Assembly (NCBI RefSeq): GCF_002355595.1
Contig: NZ_AP017422.1
Location: 372,001-436,000 of the forward strand
Length of the DNA: 64,000 nt
Origin: Filimonas lacunae
Lineage (GTDB): Bacteria; Bacteroidota; Bacteroidia; Chitinophagales; Chitinophagaceae
Reading direction: 5' to 3'
The translations under genes were made by a program, and so were the position numbers. Shown here piece by piece: positions 27,501 through 34,210 of the stretch. The notes below the pieces were generated by a model, which was given only the letters and a program-made list of their open reading frames with translations, was not told where the DNA came from and did no database searches. The stretch's first letter is position 1. Each line of letters begins with the position of its first letter.

Positions 27501-27725
27501 CCGGTGCCAGGCACCTGTACATTTGCCGGCTGGGAAATGCTGCAGGAACCCGGCTTGCGCTGGGGCGTTCCGCCGCTGGGTTGTAAGGATATGAAAGGAC
27601 AATACCTTGAAAATCATCAGACTGAGCCCGATATTAAAGTAATGAACGAGTATCAGGTTGCAGGTAAGGGTAAAGACCAGCAATTGGAAGCAGCCGTAAC
27701 CGAGCTGCTGAAAGAAGTGAAATAA
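24522..27725 (+). CDS. tricorn protease-like S41 peptidase with N-terminal beta-propellers
   Basis: The 1067-aa protein has a signal peptide (MRKLILLLLAAVPVSVLWAQ). The first 600 residues are two PD40/WD40-like propellers with repeated S(P/H)DGK motifs (AAISPDGQTIVF, PVWSHDGKSIAFASDR, VVFSPDGKALLYASER, FEWSPDGKWLLFDY). A linker rich in Glu and Lys follows (QKEIEENKAKADSSKKKETK). Then come the tricorn C1 region, a PDZ domain (ASLGAFYSYAHQGNGVLIEEV) and the S41 domain with GIVIDTRFNGGGDLV and the nucleophile Ser in ESNYSDGHCYAF. It probably degrades peptides in the periplasm. It stands alone with a terminator downstream. Confidence 0.93.
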   Translation: MRKLILLLLAAVPVSVLWAQVTPGWLRYAAISPDGQTIVFTYKGDLYRVPATGGAATSLTQHAAHDYMPVWSHDGKSIAFASDRFGNFDVFVMPAGGGEPRRVTYHSASEYPYEFSADNKTVLFGAARQDASANREFPSASQPELYQVAITGGRVQQLLTTPAEEVRLSKNQRYLLYQDKKGGENTWRKHHTSSITRDIWVYDKESGTHRKITTFNGEDRTPVFTDNDKAFYYLSEESGSFNVHKMSLEGGASQQVTAFKKHPVRFLTVSDNGLLCFSYDGELYTQQANGKPAKVNITIAADVKSNNEQVMQVNGGVRDMAVSPNGKEVAYIYRGEVFVSSVEGGVTRRITNTPEQERSVVFSPDGKALLYASERGNSWKIYETKRQRSEEPYFYAATLLKESLLFASEHETYQPLYSPDGKEVAFIEDRMNLKVYNIASGKIRTLLTDQELFSMGDVDQYFEWSPDGKWLLFDYSLPGVARGEIGLIQADGKGKVVNLTENGFSDMSGKWIMGGKAMLWFSNRDGLKSVAQSGSSQMDVYGLFFTQEAFDNFKLSKEEATLQKEIEENKAKADSSKKKETKKDSVKIDWQDLVYRKARFTIHSSSLSDALVSKDGENLYYLARFEKGTNLWTTNLRTKETKMLVALNSSGGSMEWDKDQKNIFLAAGGSISKIEVSSGKRESLSIAGEMTLDIAAERRFMFEHVWRRTKETFYTASMHGVNWDSYKPDYEKYLPFIGDGYEFAELLSELLGELNVSHSGAAYYGSGGSGDVTASLGAFYSYAHQGNGVLIEEVLKGGPLDKAVFTVKPGMIIESIDGEVITPDKDLAQYLNRKAGKNVLLVIADGAVKKEVTVKPVTPGEESELLYKRWVRRNQEEVDRLSNGSLGYVHIPGMNDGAYRATFEEMMGKYINRKGIVIDTRFNGGGDLVADLAMFLGGKKFMDYSTDTRSNGYEPNFRWTKPSISLACESNYSDGHCYAFTYQELKLGKLVGMPVPGTCTFAGWEMLQEPGLRWGVPPLGCKDMKGQYLENHQTEPDIKVMNEYQVAGKGKDQQLEAAVTELLKEVK

Positions 27726-27740
27726 GAAAAAAAAGTATAG

Positions 27741-27778
27741 GGCGGGCTGTTTACCATCGTAGGCAGCCCGCCTTTATT
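27741..27778 (+). terminator. intrinsic terminator after the tricorn-like gene
   Basis: GGCGGGCTG pairs perfectly with CAGCCCGCC, followed by TTTATTTA, 16 nt after the stop codon. Confidence 0.8.
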
Positions 27779-27901
27779 TATCGGTGAAATAGGCACGTTT
27801 ATACTGCTTAACAAGCCATTAGGTTAAGGATTGTATAATGTTAATCCCGCGGTGTAACATTTCTATCGATATGGTGTCTAATTTGCATTAGAATTAGCAT
27901 T

Positions 27902-30427
27902 ATGACAACCTTAAGAATAATCCTACTTTCTCTGCTCATGGCCGGCTTTACCCGCGCCGCCAATGCACAGCAGGGCGAATGGCCGAGGGTGATTAACTCC
28001 ACCAACGGATCCATCATAAAAGTATACGAACCGCAGCCAGAATCTTTTTCGGGTAATATCTTAAAATCACGCGCAGCTGTCTCCTATCAGAAAGATGCCT
28101 CCAGCGAACCTGTTTTTGGTACGTTCTGGTCGGTAAGTATGGTAGAAACCGATAGGGACAACAGGCGCATCAGTGTGCAAAGCGCAAGGGTGCCCAACCT
28201 GAAGTTTCCGGACGAGGTAGATGCCAACACGCTCAGCTATGTAAAAACGAGCCTGGAAGCAGGACTGCCGGCAGTGGAAAAAGACCTGTCGCAGGATGTA
28301 ATACTTACTTCCATCGATGCCAACGCCGATCAGAAAAAACTGTCGCAGGATTTAAGCAACAAAGCACCTAAAATCTATTATGCTACATCGCCTTCGATGC
28401 TGGTGCTGATTGATGGGGAGCCTAAGCTGAAAGAAAATAAAGACTGGGGCGTAAGCGCCGTAGTAAATACTCCTTTCACCATTGTGAAAAACAGTGACGG
28501 CAACTTTTACCTGTATGGTGCTAAAAAGTGGTTTAAAGCTACCAGCGCTAAAGGGCCATATGCTTATACAGAATCAACGCCTGCTAACTTAACCAAAGTA
28601 GCAACTGCGGTAGATAACCAAAACAACAGTGATGTAGGTTATCGCGATTCGGCTGATGTGGCACAGGCACAAAGTGATGCGGTTCCTGAAATTATAGTAA
28701 GCACGGTTCCGGCGGAATTAATACAAACCAATGGTAATCCATCGTTTGTAGAAATCCAGGGCACCAACCTGCAATATGCAGATAACTCACAACAGGATTT
28801 ATTCCTGGATGCCGATACACAGCAATACTATGTGCTGTTATCGGGTCGCTGGTATAAAACGGATAAATTGAATGGCAGCTGGTCGTATGTAGCTTCTAAC
28901 CAGTTACCGGCCGACTTTGCTAAAATTCCGGAAGGATCGCCAAAAGATAACGTGTTGGCCAGTGTGCCTGGTACCAGCGCTGCCCGTGAGGCGGTAATGG
29001 ATGCCCAGATACCACAAACGGCTAAAGTAGACCGTCACTCCGCCAGCACTTCTGTTACCTACGATGGTCAGCCTAAATTTGAAGCCATCACTGGTACCGA
29101 TTTAACGTATGCGGTAAACACGCAAAGCTCTGTATTAGGGTATAAAGGAAGATATTATAGTGTGGATAAAGGGGTATGGTTTGTGTCTGATAGTCCTGAT
29201 GGCCCCTGGGCGGTAAGTACCGACAGGCCGGACGAAGTGGAGCAGATTCCACCAAGCAGCCCTGCTTACAACCTGAAATATGTGTATGTATATGATGCCA
29301 CACCTGATTATGTGTACATGGGTTATACGCCCGGTTATTTAAACAACTACGTATATGGCGGTACAGTTATTTACGGTACCGGTTATAACTACTCTCCATG
29401 GTGGGGTAACTATTACTACGCCCGCCCATACACCTGGGGTTTTGGTGTAAGCTATAACCCATGGTGGGGTTGGAACCTTGGTTTTAACTATAGCTTTGGC
29501 TGGTTTAATATGGGCTGGGGTTATGGTGGTTATAACAACTGGGGCGGCTGGTGTGGTGGCTGGTGGGGCCCTTCCATTTATCGTCCTCCGTACCGTTACT
29601 ATGGCGGTTACTCACATGGCGGTTATTATGGCCCGCACTATGGTGGCGGATACTATGGCGGTGGCAACCGTATGGGAAATTTCACCGGTGGCAGAAATGC
29701 AGGCGGTGGCCGTGATGGAGGCAGAATGGGAGGTCGTTATGCAGGTCAGGGAATGAATGGTGGCCGTTCAATCAACAACATTTATAACTACCGTAATGAT
29801 GTGGTTACCAATGGTGGTGGCCGCGGAGCAGGCGGTAGAGATGGTGGTCGTGTAAACAACGGCGGTTTTAACGGTGGCAACAATGGTGGTTTTAATGGTG
29901 GCAGAGGTGGTGCCCGCCAGGACTTTAATGGTAATAATGGTGGCAATGGCTTCAGCAACGGTATTAACAACAGCGGTATGAATGGTGGCCGTGTAGCAGG
30001 CGGTAACCCCGGCGGTAATACAGCGGGTGGTGGCAGAGCAGCTAACGGTGGCGCTAATAATGGCCGTGTGTATACAGATGGTAACGGTAATGTATATCAA
30101 CGTGGCAACCAGGGGCAATGGCAGCAACGCCAGCAAACCCAGTGGCAGCAGGTGGATAACAACCGCAGAGAAACCATCCAGGGTTTAAATCGCCAGCAAC
30201 AGCAAATGAACCGTGGCGAACAACGTACACAAAACTTCCAGCAATACAGGAACAGCGCACCTTCCGGCGGTTATTCCCGTCCTTCTGGTGGTAATCCTGG
30301 TGGTGGCGGCGGCCGTACTTTCAGTGCGCCTTCTGGCGGCGGTGGTCGATCTTTTAGCGCTCCATCTGGTGGTGGTGGCGGCAGATCATCCGGCGGCGGT
30401 GGCGGCGGAAGAGGTGGAAGACATTAA
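27902..30427 (+). CDS. large secreted protein with Trp/Tyr-rich middle and Gly-rich tail
   Basis: The 841-aa protein has a signal peptide ending AANAQQ. Residues 25-460 form repeated beta-type units around the pattern 'dG.P.F..I.GT.L.YA.NT': NPSFVEIQGTNLQYADNS and QPKFEAITGTDLTYAVNT, each followed by YYVLLSGRWYKT or YYSVDKGVWFVS and a DGPW-like end. This layout matches proteins annotated as 'carbohydrate-binding family V/XII'. Residues 470-580 are very rich in Trp, Tyr and Gly (YSPWWGNYYYARPYTWGFG). The last 250 residues are Gly/Asn/Arg/Ser low complexity (GGGGRSFSAPSGGG). It may be a cell-surface or matrix protein. No enzyme motif is seen. Confidence 0.8.
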   Translation: MTTLRIILLSLLMAGFTRAANAQQGEWPRVINSTNGSIIKVYEPQPESFSGNILKSRAAVSYQKDASSEPVFGTFWSVSMVETDRDNRRISVQSARVPNLKFPDEVDANTLSYVKTSLEAGLPAVEKDLSQDVILTSIDANADQKKLSQDLSNKAPKIYYATSPSMLVLIDGEPKLKENKDWGVSAVVNTPFTIVKNSDGNFYLYGAKKWFKATSAKGPYAYTESTPANLTKVATAVDNQNNSDVGYRDSADVAQAQSDAVPEIIVSTVPAELIQTNGNPSFVEIQGTNLQYADNSQQDLFLDADTQQYYVLLSGRWYKTDKLNGSWSYVASNQLPADFAKIPEGSPKDNVLASVPGTSAAREAVMDAQIPQTAKVDRHSASTSVTYDGQPKFEAITGTDLTYAVNTQSSVLGYKGRYYSVDKGVWFVSDSPDGPWAVSTDRPDEVEQIPPSSPAYNLKYVYVYDATPDYVYMGYTPGYLNNYVYGGTVIYGTGYNYSPWWGNYYYARPYTWGFGVSYNPWWGWNLGFNYSFGWFNMGWGYGGYNNWGGWCGGWWGPSIYRPPYRYYGGYSHGGYYGPHYGGGYYGGGNRMGNFTGGRNAGGGRDGGRMGGRYAGQGMNGGRSINNIYNYRNDVVTNGGGRGAGGRDGGRVNNGGFNGGNNGGFNGGRGGARQDFNGNNGGNGFSNGINNSGMNGGRVAGGNPGGNTAGGGRAANGGANNGRVYTDGNGNVYQRGNQGQWQQRQQTQWQQVDNNRRETIQGLNRQQQQMNRGEQRTQNFQQYRNSAPSGGYSRPSGGNPGGGGGRTFSAPSGGGGRSFSAPSGGGGGRSSGGGGGGRGGRH

Positions 30428-30452
30428 TCAGTCATAATGCTTTTTTCATAGA

Positions 30453-30489
30453 GGGGTTGATCATAAAAATGATCAACCCCTTTTCTTTT
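30453..30489 (+). terminator. strong intrinsic terminator after the Gly-rich protein gene
   Basis: A perfect 12-bp stem (GGGGTTGATCAT with ATGATCAACCCC) with an AAAA loop is followed by TTTTCTTTTG, 25 nt after the stop. It marks the left edge of the 21-nt repeat array. Confidence 0.9.
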
Positions 30490-30507
30490 GTCCGCAAGGG
30501 GAGACCC

Positions 30508-31306
30508 ATTTTCCAGGTTGCGTGGGTTAGTGTAAGCTAACCTGGATTTATTTCTGGTTGCCCGCCAGTAATTCCAGGGTACTTTGTAATAATTGCAGGG
30601 TATTCTGCAGAAACTTTTGGGTAGCAAAAACTTATTGCAGGATATGTTGGAGTAATTTTCAGCTACCTTGAAATGATTGCTGGTAAATTAAAAAACAGTG
30701 CCGGGTAGCATGGAATCATTTCCGTTTACCCTGTTAGTGGTGCAGGTTAACCGGCAACAGTTTTTGGTAACTCTCCAATGATTTCTGTTTCAACCAAATT
30801 GATTTTCGGCTAACCCAAACTCATTCCCGGTTACCCAAAACAGATTTCCAGCTACTCTAAAATGATTTCCCGTTAGCCAGAACTAATTCCAGGGGATCCA
30901 AATATTGCTACTACATAACCAAAACTTACGGGCAGATTTTGAAAAATTGTTGCATCGTAAACGAACCTGTTTTCAGGTTAGTAGTCCATCCAACACTTTT
31001 ACACGCAACAAATTCCAGAGTAGCCTGGAAATCTGTTTTGGGTAGCCGGTATTTTGTATCAATTAGTGGAAAATAGCTCCGGGTTAACCAATAGTCATTG
31101 GAAAGTAATGGAAAATAATAGCCGGGAAGGTTAAAATGTTTTTCCGGTAACCGGTAGGTACTGCTGATTTGCCAGGAATTGTTGAAAGGTTGCCAGAAGT
31201 GGTTACCCGTTTGTTGGAAGGCGTTACCGATTGCTGGTAACTGTTTACATAGTTGCTTTGAAGAGTGGGCGGTTTGCGAAAACTACCTGTTGCGTACCTG
31301 TAAATG
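30508..31306. repeat. degenerate tandem array of about 38 units in strict 21-nt register
   Basis: Units start at 30550 and then at every 21st base up to 31012 (23 units, no indel). After one extra base, units run from 31034 every 21 bases to 31286 (13 units). Two less regular units precede them from 30508. The approximate unit is ATTnC, then C or A, then GGnTAnCCnnAA and three free bases. Counting by hand over 36 units, T at column 10 is kept in 32 and A at column 11 in 27, while column 9 is almost free. Typical units are ATTCCCGGTTACCCAAAACA+G (30823) and GCTCCGGGTTAACCAATAGT+C (31076). All six frames carry stops. There are no constant repeats with unique spacers, so it is not CRISPR. It fills the whole gap between two convergent genes. 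Confidence 0.88.
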
Positions 31307-31339
31307 AGCGGAGGCCTGCATTTGCAGGCCTCCGCTCAT
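31304..31339. terminator. perfect inverted repeat, right edge of the array and terminator of the DinB gene
   Basis: A 17-bp perfect inverted repeat (ATGAGCGGAGGCCTGCA and its complement) surrounds TT. It lies 29 nt beyond the stop of the minus-strand DinB gene. Its first three bases are also the last three of the final 21-nt unit. On the minus strand it is followed only by TTTACAGG, so U-tract support is weak. Confidence 0.65.
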
Positions 31340-31367
31340 TCTAAAACATCCTCAGTGAAAGCGAAAA

Positions 31368-31898
31368 TTATGCAATAGGCTCCTCCGGTTTCAACAGGGT
31401 TAACTGACCCAGGTGATAACCGATATGAACTGTTCTGCTCATCAATACATTCAGTTTGTTGCGGAACGGATCGGCGGCAAAGTCTTCTTCCGAAACACGG
31501 GTGTGCGGTTCCAGCCATTCGTAGGTTTGCATGTGTTTGAAGTGTGCTGCCAACCTGCTGCTTACCTTTTCCCAATAGTCTTTCAGTTCTGCTACAGTGG
31601 GTAATTCTTCAAATGTTTTATCAGGGTTGGTACCAAACAGTTCTTCCAGTTGTGGATACAGGCGTTCACCTAATCCCAGCAGCGGCAGCAGATTATCGCT
31701 TACGCTGGTTAAATGACCCAGCAGGTATATGGCGCGGTTGCGGCCAGGAGCCACTTCCTGCATATACACGGCATCGTCATATTTTTGAAAGTACTTGCTC
31801 ACTGCCTTATTCTGTGTGTGCCATGCCTGAATAAACTGCTGTATCACCTGTTCGGTGGCGGCAGTAGTGGTAGTACCCTGGGTGATAGTATCAATCAT
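31368..31898 (-). CDS. DinB-like four-helix metal-dependent protein
   Basis: This cytoplasmic 176-aa protein has the DinB/YfiT-like four-helix bundle. The metal-ligand histidines appear as LGHLTSVSDNLLPLLG in helix 2 and VHIGYHLGQLTLL in helix 4. The family includes bacillithiol or mycothiol S-transferases and other thiol-dependent detoxification enzymes; Bacteroidota use bacillithiol-like chemistry only in some groups. It follows the MFS exporter gene by 43 nt on the same strand, which suggests one operon with the ArsR regulator for sensing, export and chemical detoxification of a toxic compound (inference). Confidence 0.82.
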   Translation of the reverse strand: MIDTITQGTTTTAATEQVIQQFIQAWHTQNKAVSKYFQKYDDAVYMQEVAPGRNRAIYLLGHLTSVSDNLLPLLGLGERLYPQLEELFGTNPDKTFEELPTVAELKDYWEKVSSRLAAHFKHMQTYEWLEPHTRVSEEDFAADPFRNKLNVLMSRTVHIGYHLGQLTLLKPEEPIA

Positions 31899-31941
31899 AT
31901 TGTAGTGTTTATATGGGTGATGGAATAAATAGTTGTCATCA

Positions 31942-33156
31942 TTAAGCCGGTTTTAAAACGGTAGCATCCTGTGCATAGCGTGCTTTTATAAACAGCATAA
32001 ACGTTATGCCCAGCAGTGCTGCTATAGCCAGGTAGGCAATGCCCAGCTGCATAGGGTTTTGAATAGATACCGAGTTTAGCACGGTATAGCTGAGTATGGA
32101 AGTAACCACATAGTTGCCCCCACCGGTAATACCGCTTACCATGCCTGCGTTTTTAGAAAAACGTCCCAGGCTGTACGACATATAGTTGTTGAATATAAAA
32201 CCGGAAAACATGTGCAGTAACAGCACAAACGGCATTAGTATGTACAGGTTGTGGATGTATACCGATAAGGCTATCATCAACACGGCCACCAGCACCATAG
32301 CCAGTATGGCGGTAGATACTTTTTTAATCAATGGATGTTTAATCAATGCCTTGCTAAGCATACCACCGGCCATCAGTGCTACACCGGATAATAAAGCGGC
32401 GTAGCCGGTTACTACCGATGTTTGATGAAACAGGTGTTCAATGATAAAAGGGCTGCTCATACCAAATACCAGCAACATAGAGTAACAAAGCGCCAGTATT
32501 ACCAGCCCCAGGGTATAGTCGGTGGTTTTTAAAATATTACTATATACGTTCACAATGGTTTTCAGGTGAAAGGGATGGAATTGTTGCAACGATTCGCCGC
32601 TGAATATCAGTTCCAGCACCATAAACGTAAACGCCAGTATGCCCAGGAAGTAGAAGTTGCTTTGCCAGCCGAAGGTTTCCTGTAAATAACCACCAATGAA
32701 AGGGGCTATGATAGGGGCGCTGGCCCAGATGATAGAAAACAGGCTGGTATAGTGTTTCAGCTTTTCGCCTTTGTATATGTCTACAAAATAGGCACGCTTA
32801 CCTACCACAATAAAGGCTACGGTAATACCATGAATTACGCGCATCAGGTAAATGAGGTAAATGTTGTTGGTAAGTGCAATAACAAAGCTGGCCAGTGCAA
32901 AAACGGCCAGGGAAGCGATGTTCAGTTTAAAACGGCCAAAGCTGTCCAGCAGGCTACCTACAAACAGCTGACCAATGCCGTAGCTGATCATAAACACCAC
33001 CAGTGATAACTGCACTGCCGCGCCGCTTACCTGTAAATGGCTGGCCATAGAAGGAAGGGAGGGCAGGTAAATGTCGGTGGCAAAACCAGACAAAGGTATC
33101 AGGGCAAAGGCCAGAAAGGTGCTGGGGCCCTGGTGGTTTTCCTGGATCTGTTTCAT
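31942..33156 (-). CDS. MFS exporter, Bcr/CflA-like
   Basis: This inner-membrane 12-helix exporter is about 404 aa from the ATG at 33156; an in-frame ATG at 33201 adds a polar leader that does not fit. ALIPLSGFATDIYLPSLPSMASHLQVS is the signature first helix of the Bcr/CflA drug-resistance group. LFVGSLLDSFGRFKLN is MFS motif A and RVIHGITVAFIVVGKRAYFVDIY is motif B. It lies between an arsR-type gene and a DinB gene on the same strand. A 29-bp element shared with the region upstream of that arsR unit sits 10 nt before its start, so it is probably controlled by ArsR. Confidence 0.9.
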   Translation of the reverse strand: MKQIQENHQGPSTFLAFALIPLSGFATDIYLPSLPSMASHLQVSGAAVQLSLVVFMISYGIGQLFVGSLLDSFGRFKLNIASLAVFALASFVIALTNNIYLIYLMRVIHGITVAFIVVGKRAYFVDIYKGEKLKHYTSLFSIIWASAPIIAPFIGGYLQETFGWQSNFYFLGILAFTFMVLELIFSGESLQQFHPFHLKTIVNVYSNILKTTDYTLGLVILALCYSMLLVFGMSSPFIIEHLFHQTSVVTGYAALLSGVALMAGGMLSKALIKHPLIKKVSTAILAMVLVAVLMIALSVYIHNLYILMPFVLLLHMFSGFIFNNYMSYSLGRFSKNAGMVSGITGGGNYVVTSILSYTVLNSVSIQNPMQLGIAYLAIAALLGITFMLFIKARYAQDATVLKPA

Positions 33157-33165
33157 ACTGTAATA

Positions 33166-33194
33166 ATTGATGTATTTAAATTTTTCGATTGATT
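33166..33194. promoter_or_regulatory. candidate ArsR operator, copy A
   Basis: This 29-bp element (ATTGAT, then 12 variable bases, then TTTCGATTGATT at its end) matches 23 of 29 positions of the element at 33861-33889 without gaps. It lies between the arsR stop and the MFS start, where it could overlap an internal promoter. Confidence 0.45.
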
Positions 33195-33214
33195 GTGGCA
33201 AAAAAAAGCCGGAA

Positions 33215-33508
33215 TTATGGGTTAGGGGCTACCTTTTCGTAACCGCTTAGAAAAGAGATGTAGCTGCCAAAAACGCTGCAGTTTAATTTATAGCGTGTGC
33301 ATCGGCCTTCTTTCTCGGCAACGAGCAGGTCGGCGTCTACCAGTTGCTTGGTATGATGCGATATAGTGCTTTGGCTGAGGTTAAACATGCTTACCAGTGC
33401 ACTGCAGGCCATCCATGAATTGGGTTCTTCCTTAATGGCCTCAATAATTTTCAGCCGGTAAGGATCGCCCAGCGCTTTGGATATTTTTTCAACTGTTTTC
33501 TTGTCCAT
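33215..33508 (-). CDS. ArsR-family winged-helix repressor (copy 1)
   Basis: This 97-aa DNA-binding regulator begins with KISKALGDPYRLKIIEAIKE, has the recognition helix LSQSTISHHTKQLVDADLL and ends with the wing KEGRCTRYKLN. It lacks the CxC metal site of classic ArsR/SmtB proteins, although single Cys residues are present, so the inducer is probably an organic compound or a thiol-reactive species rather than arsenite. It lies directly upstream of the MFS and DinB genes (58 nt to the MFS ATG). It is a close paralogue of the ArsR at 33902. Confidence 0.92.
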   Translation of the reverse strand: MDKKTVEKISKALGDPYRLKIIEAIKEEPNSWMACSALVSMFNLSQSTISHHTKQLVDADLLVAEKEGRCTRYKLNCSVFGSYISFLSGYEKVAPNP

Positions 33509-33553
33509 ACTATCCCATTTTACAAGGTTTGTTTTTCATAGGTGGCAACGCTA

Positions 33554-33769
33554 TCAGGGATTGTTATAATCCGCAGCCCAGGCGGTGGAAGCAATGTCCT
33601 GCTTACGCGCATTGCCCTGGCTGGTACGCAATCCTCTTTCATAATTCTGTTGTTCTGTGGATGGGAACCGGGAGGAACGCGAAAAAAGCGATTTGGTAAA
33701 ACTGAGTAATCCTTTTTTCTTTTTCTCCTCGTTGTCGGCAGTGATGGCTGCCAGGTAACCTACTTTCAT
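33554..33769 (-). CDS. small hypothetical protein between the two arsR genes
   Basis: A 71-aa product starts at the ATG at 33769; ATG 33778 would add three residues. It is Lys/Arg/Ser-rich (ADNEEKKKKGLLSFTKSLFS) with a polar C terminus (RKQDIASTAWAADYNNP). There is no membrane segment and no known motif. It lies 45 nt upstream of arsR copy 1 on the same strand and may be the first gene of the arsR-MFS-dinB transcript. Confidence 0.55.
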   Translation of the reverse strand: MKVGYLAAITADNEEKKKKGLLSFTKSLFSRSSRFPSTEQQNYERGLRTSQGNARKQDIASTAWAADYNNP

Positions 33770-33860
33770 AGCACACATTTAATCTATCTATCTAAAAATA
33801 TCGATATGTTCAATCAAAAAAAATGCACTCGCATTTCCAGGTGCAATATTAGAATGATTA

Positions 33861-33889
33861 ATTGATAAAACGAAATATTTCGATTGATT
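33861..33889. promoter_or_regulatory. candidate ArsR operator, copy B, with a perfect palindrome core
   Basis: This 29-bp element contains the perfect 12-bp palindrome CGAAATATTTCG (33871-33882) and ends in TTTCGATTGATT. It shares 23 of 29 positions with the copy at 33166-33194. It lies upstream of the small ORF and arsR copy 1. A second palindrome, ATATCGATAT, lies at 33798-33807. Confidence 0.5.
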
Positions 33890-33901
33890 AGTCCGAATGG
33901 G

Positions 33902-34189
33902 CTATTTTTCAAACACGCTTAAAAACTGCACATATTGGCTAAATGCTTCCTGGTTAATCTTATACCGGGCACACCGGCCATCTTTTTCGGCCAGCAGCAA
34001 ATCGGCATCCACCAATTGCTTAACGTGGTGAGAGATAGTGGATTGCGCCAGATCAAACATGTCTACAATAGCAGTGCATTGCATCCAGTCTTTCTCTTTT
34101 TTAATGGCTTCAATAATTTGTATGCGATAGGGATCGCCTAACGCCTTGGAAATTTTTTCTACTTTTTTCAGATCGGTTTTCTGGCCCAT
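33902..34189 (-). CDS. ArsR-family winged-helix repressor (copy 2)
   Basis: The 95-aa paralogue of the ArsR at 33215 shares most of its residues with it: VEKISKALGDPYRIQIIEAIKKE, LAQSTISHHVKQLVDADLLLAEKDGRCARYKIN. It differs at the C terminus (EAFSQYVQFLSVFEK). This looks like a local duplication followed by divergence; both may bind the same operator and form mixed dimers. It is the last gene of a short unit beginning with the 50-aa membrane ORF at 34363. Confidence 0.92.
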   Translation of the reverse strand: MGQKTDLKKVEKISKALGDPYRIQIIEAIKKEKDWMQCTAIVDMFDLAQSTISHHVKQLVDADLLLAEKDGRCARYKINQEAFSQYVQFLSVFEK

Positions 34190-34210
34190 TCTTACAATTT
34201 TTATCCCGGT

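Noticed and set aside
29478-29756. 92-aa plus-strand ORF in the Gly-rich gene
   Set aside because: Low-complexity Gly codons (GGN) give long open frames of Val, Ala and Met in the shifted frame. The main frame has a signal peptide and terminator.
30424-30627. 67-aa minus-strand ORF running from the array into the terminator region
   Set aside because: It is the longest open stretch of the in-register heptad reading and runs through the terminator of the neighbouring gene. There is no start context, no signal and no plausible fold, so it is a by-product of the repeat.
30508-31306. CRISPR array reading of the 21-nt repeats
   Set aside because: There are no identical direct repeats separated by unique spacers of constant length. 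All 21 bases vary to some degree, and no cas gene is in the window.
33215-34189. Arsenic resistance operon
   Set aside because: Despite the ArsR family name, neither regulator shows a CxC metal-binding motif, and no arsenate reductase or ArsB/Acr3 pump is present; the exporter is of the Bcr/CflA MFS type.
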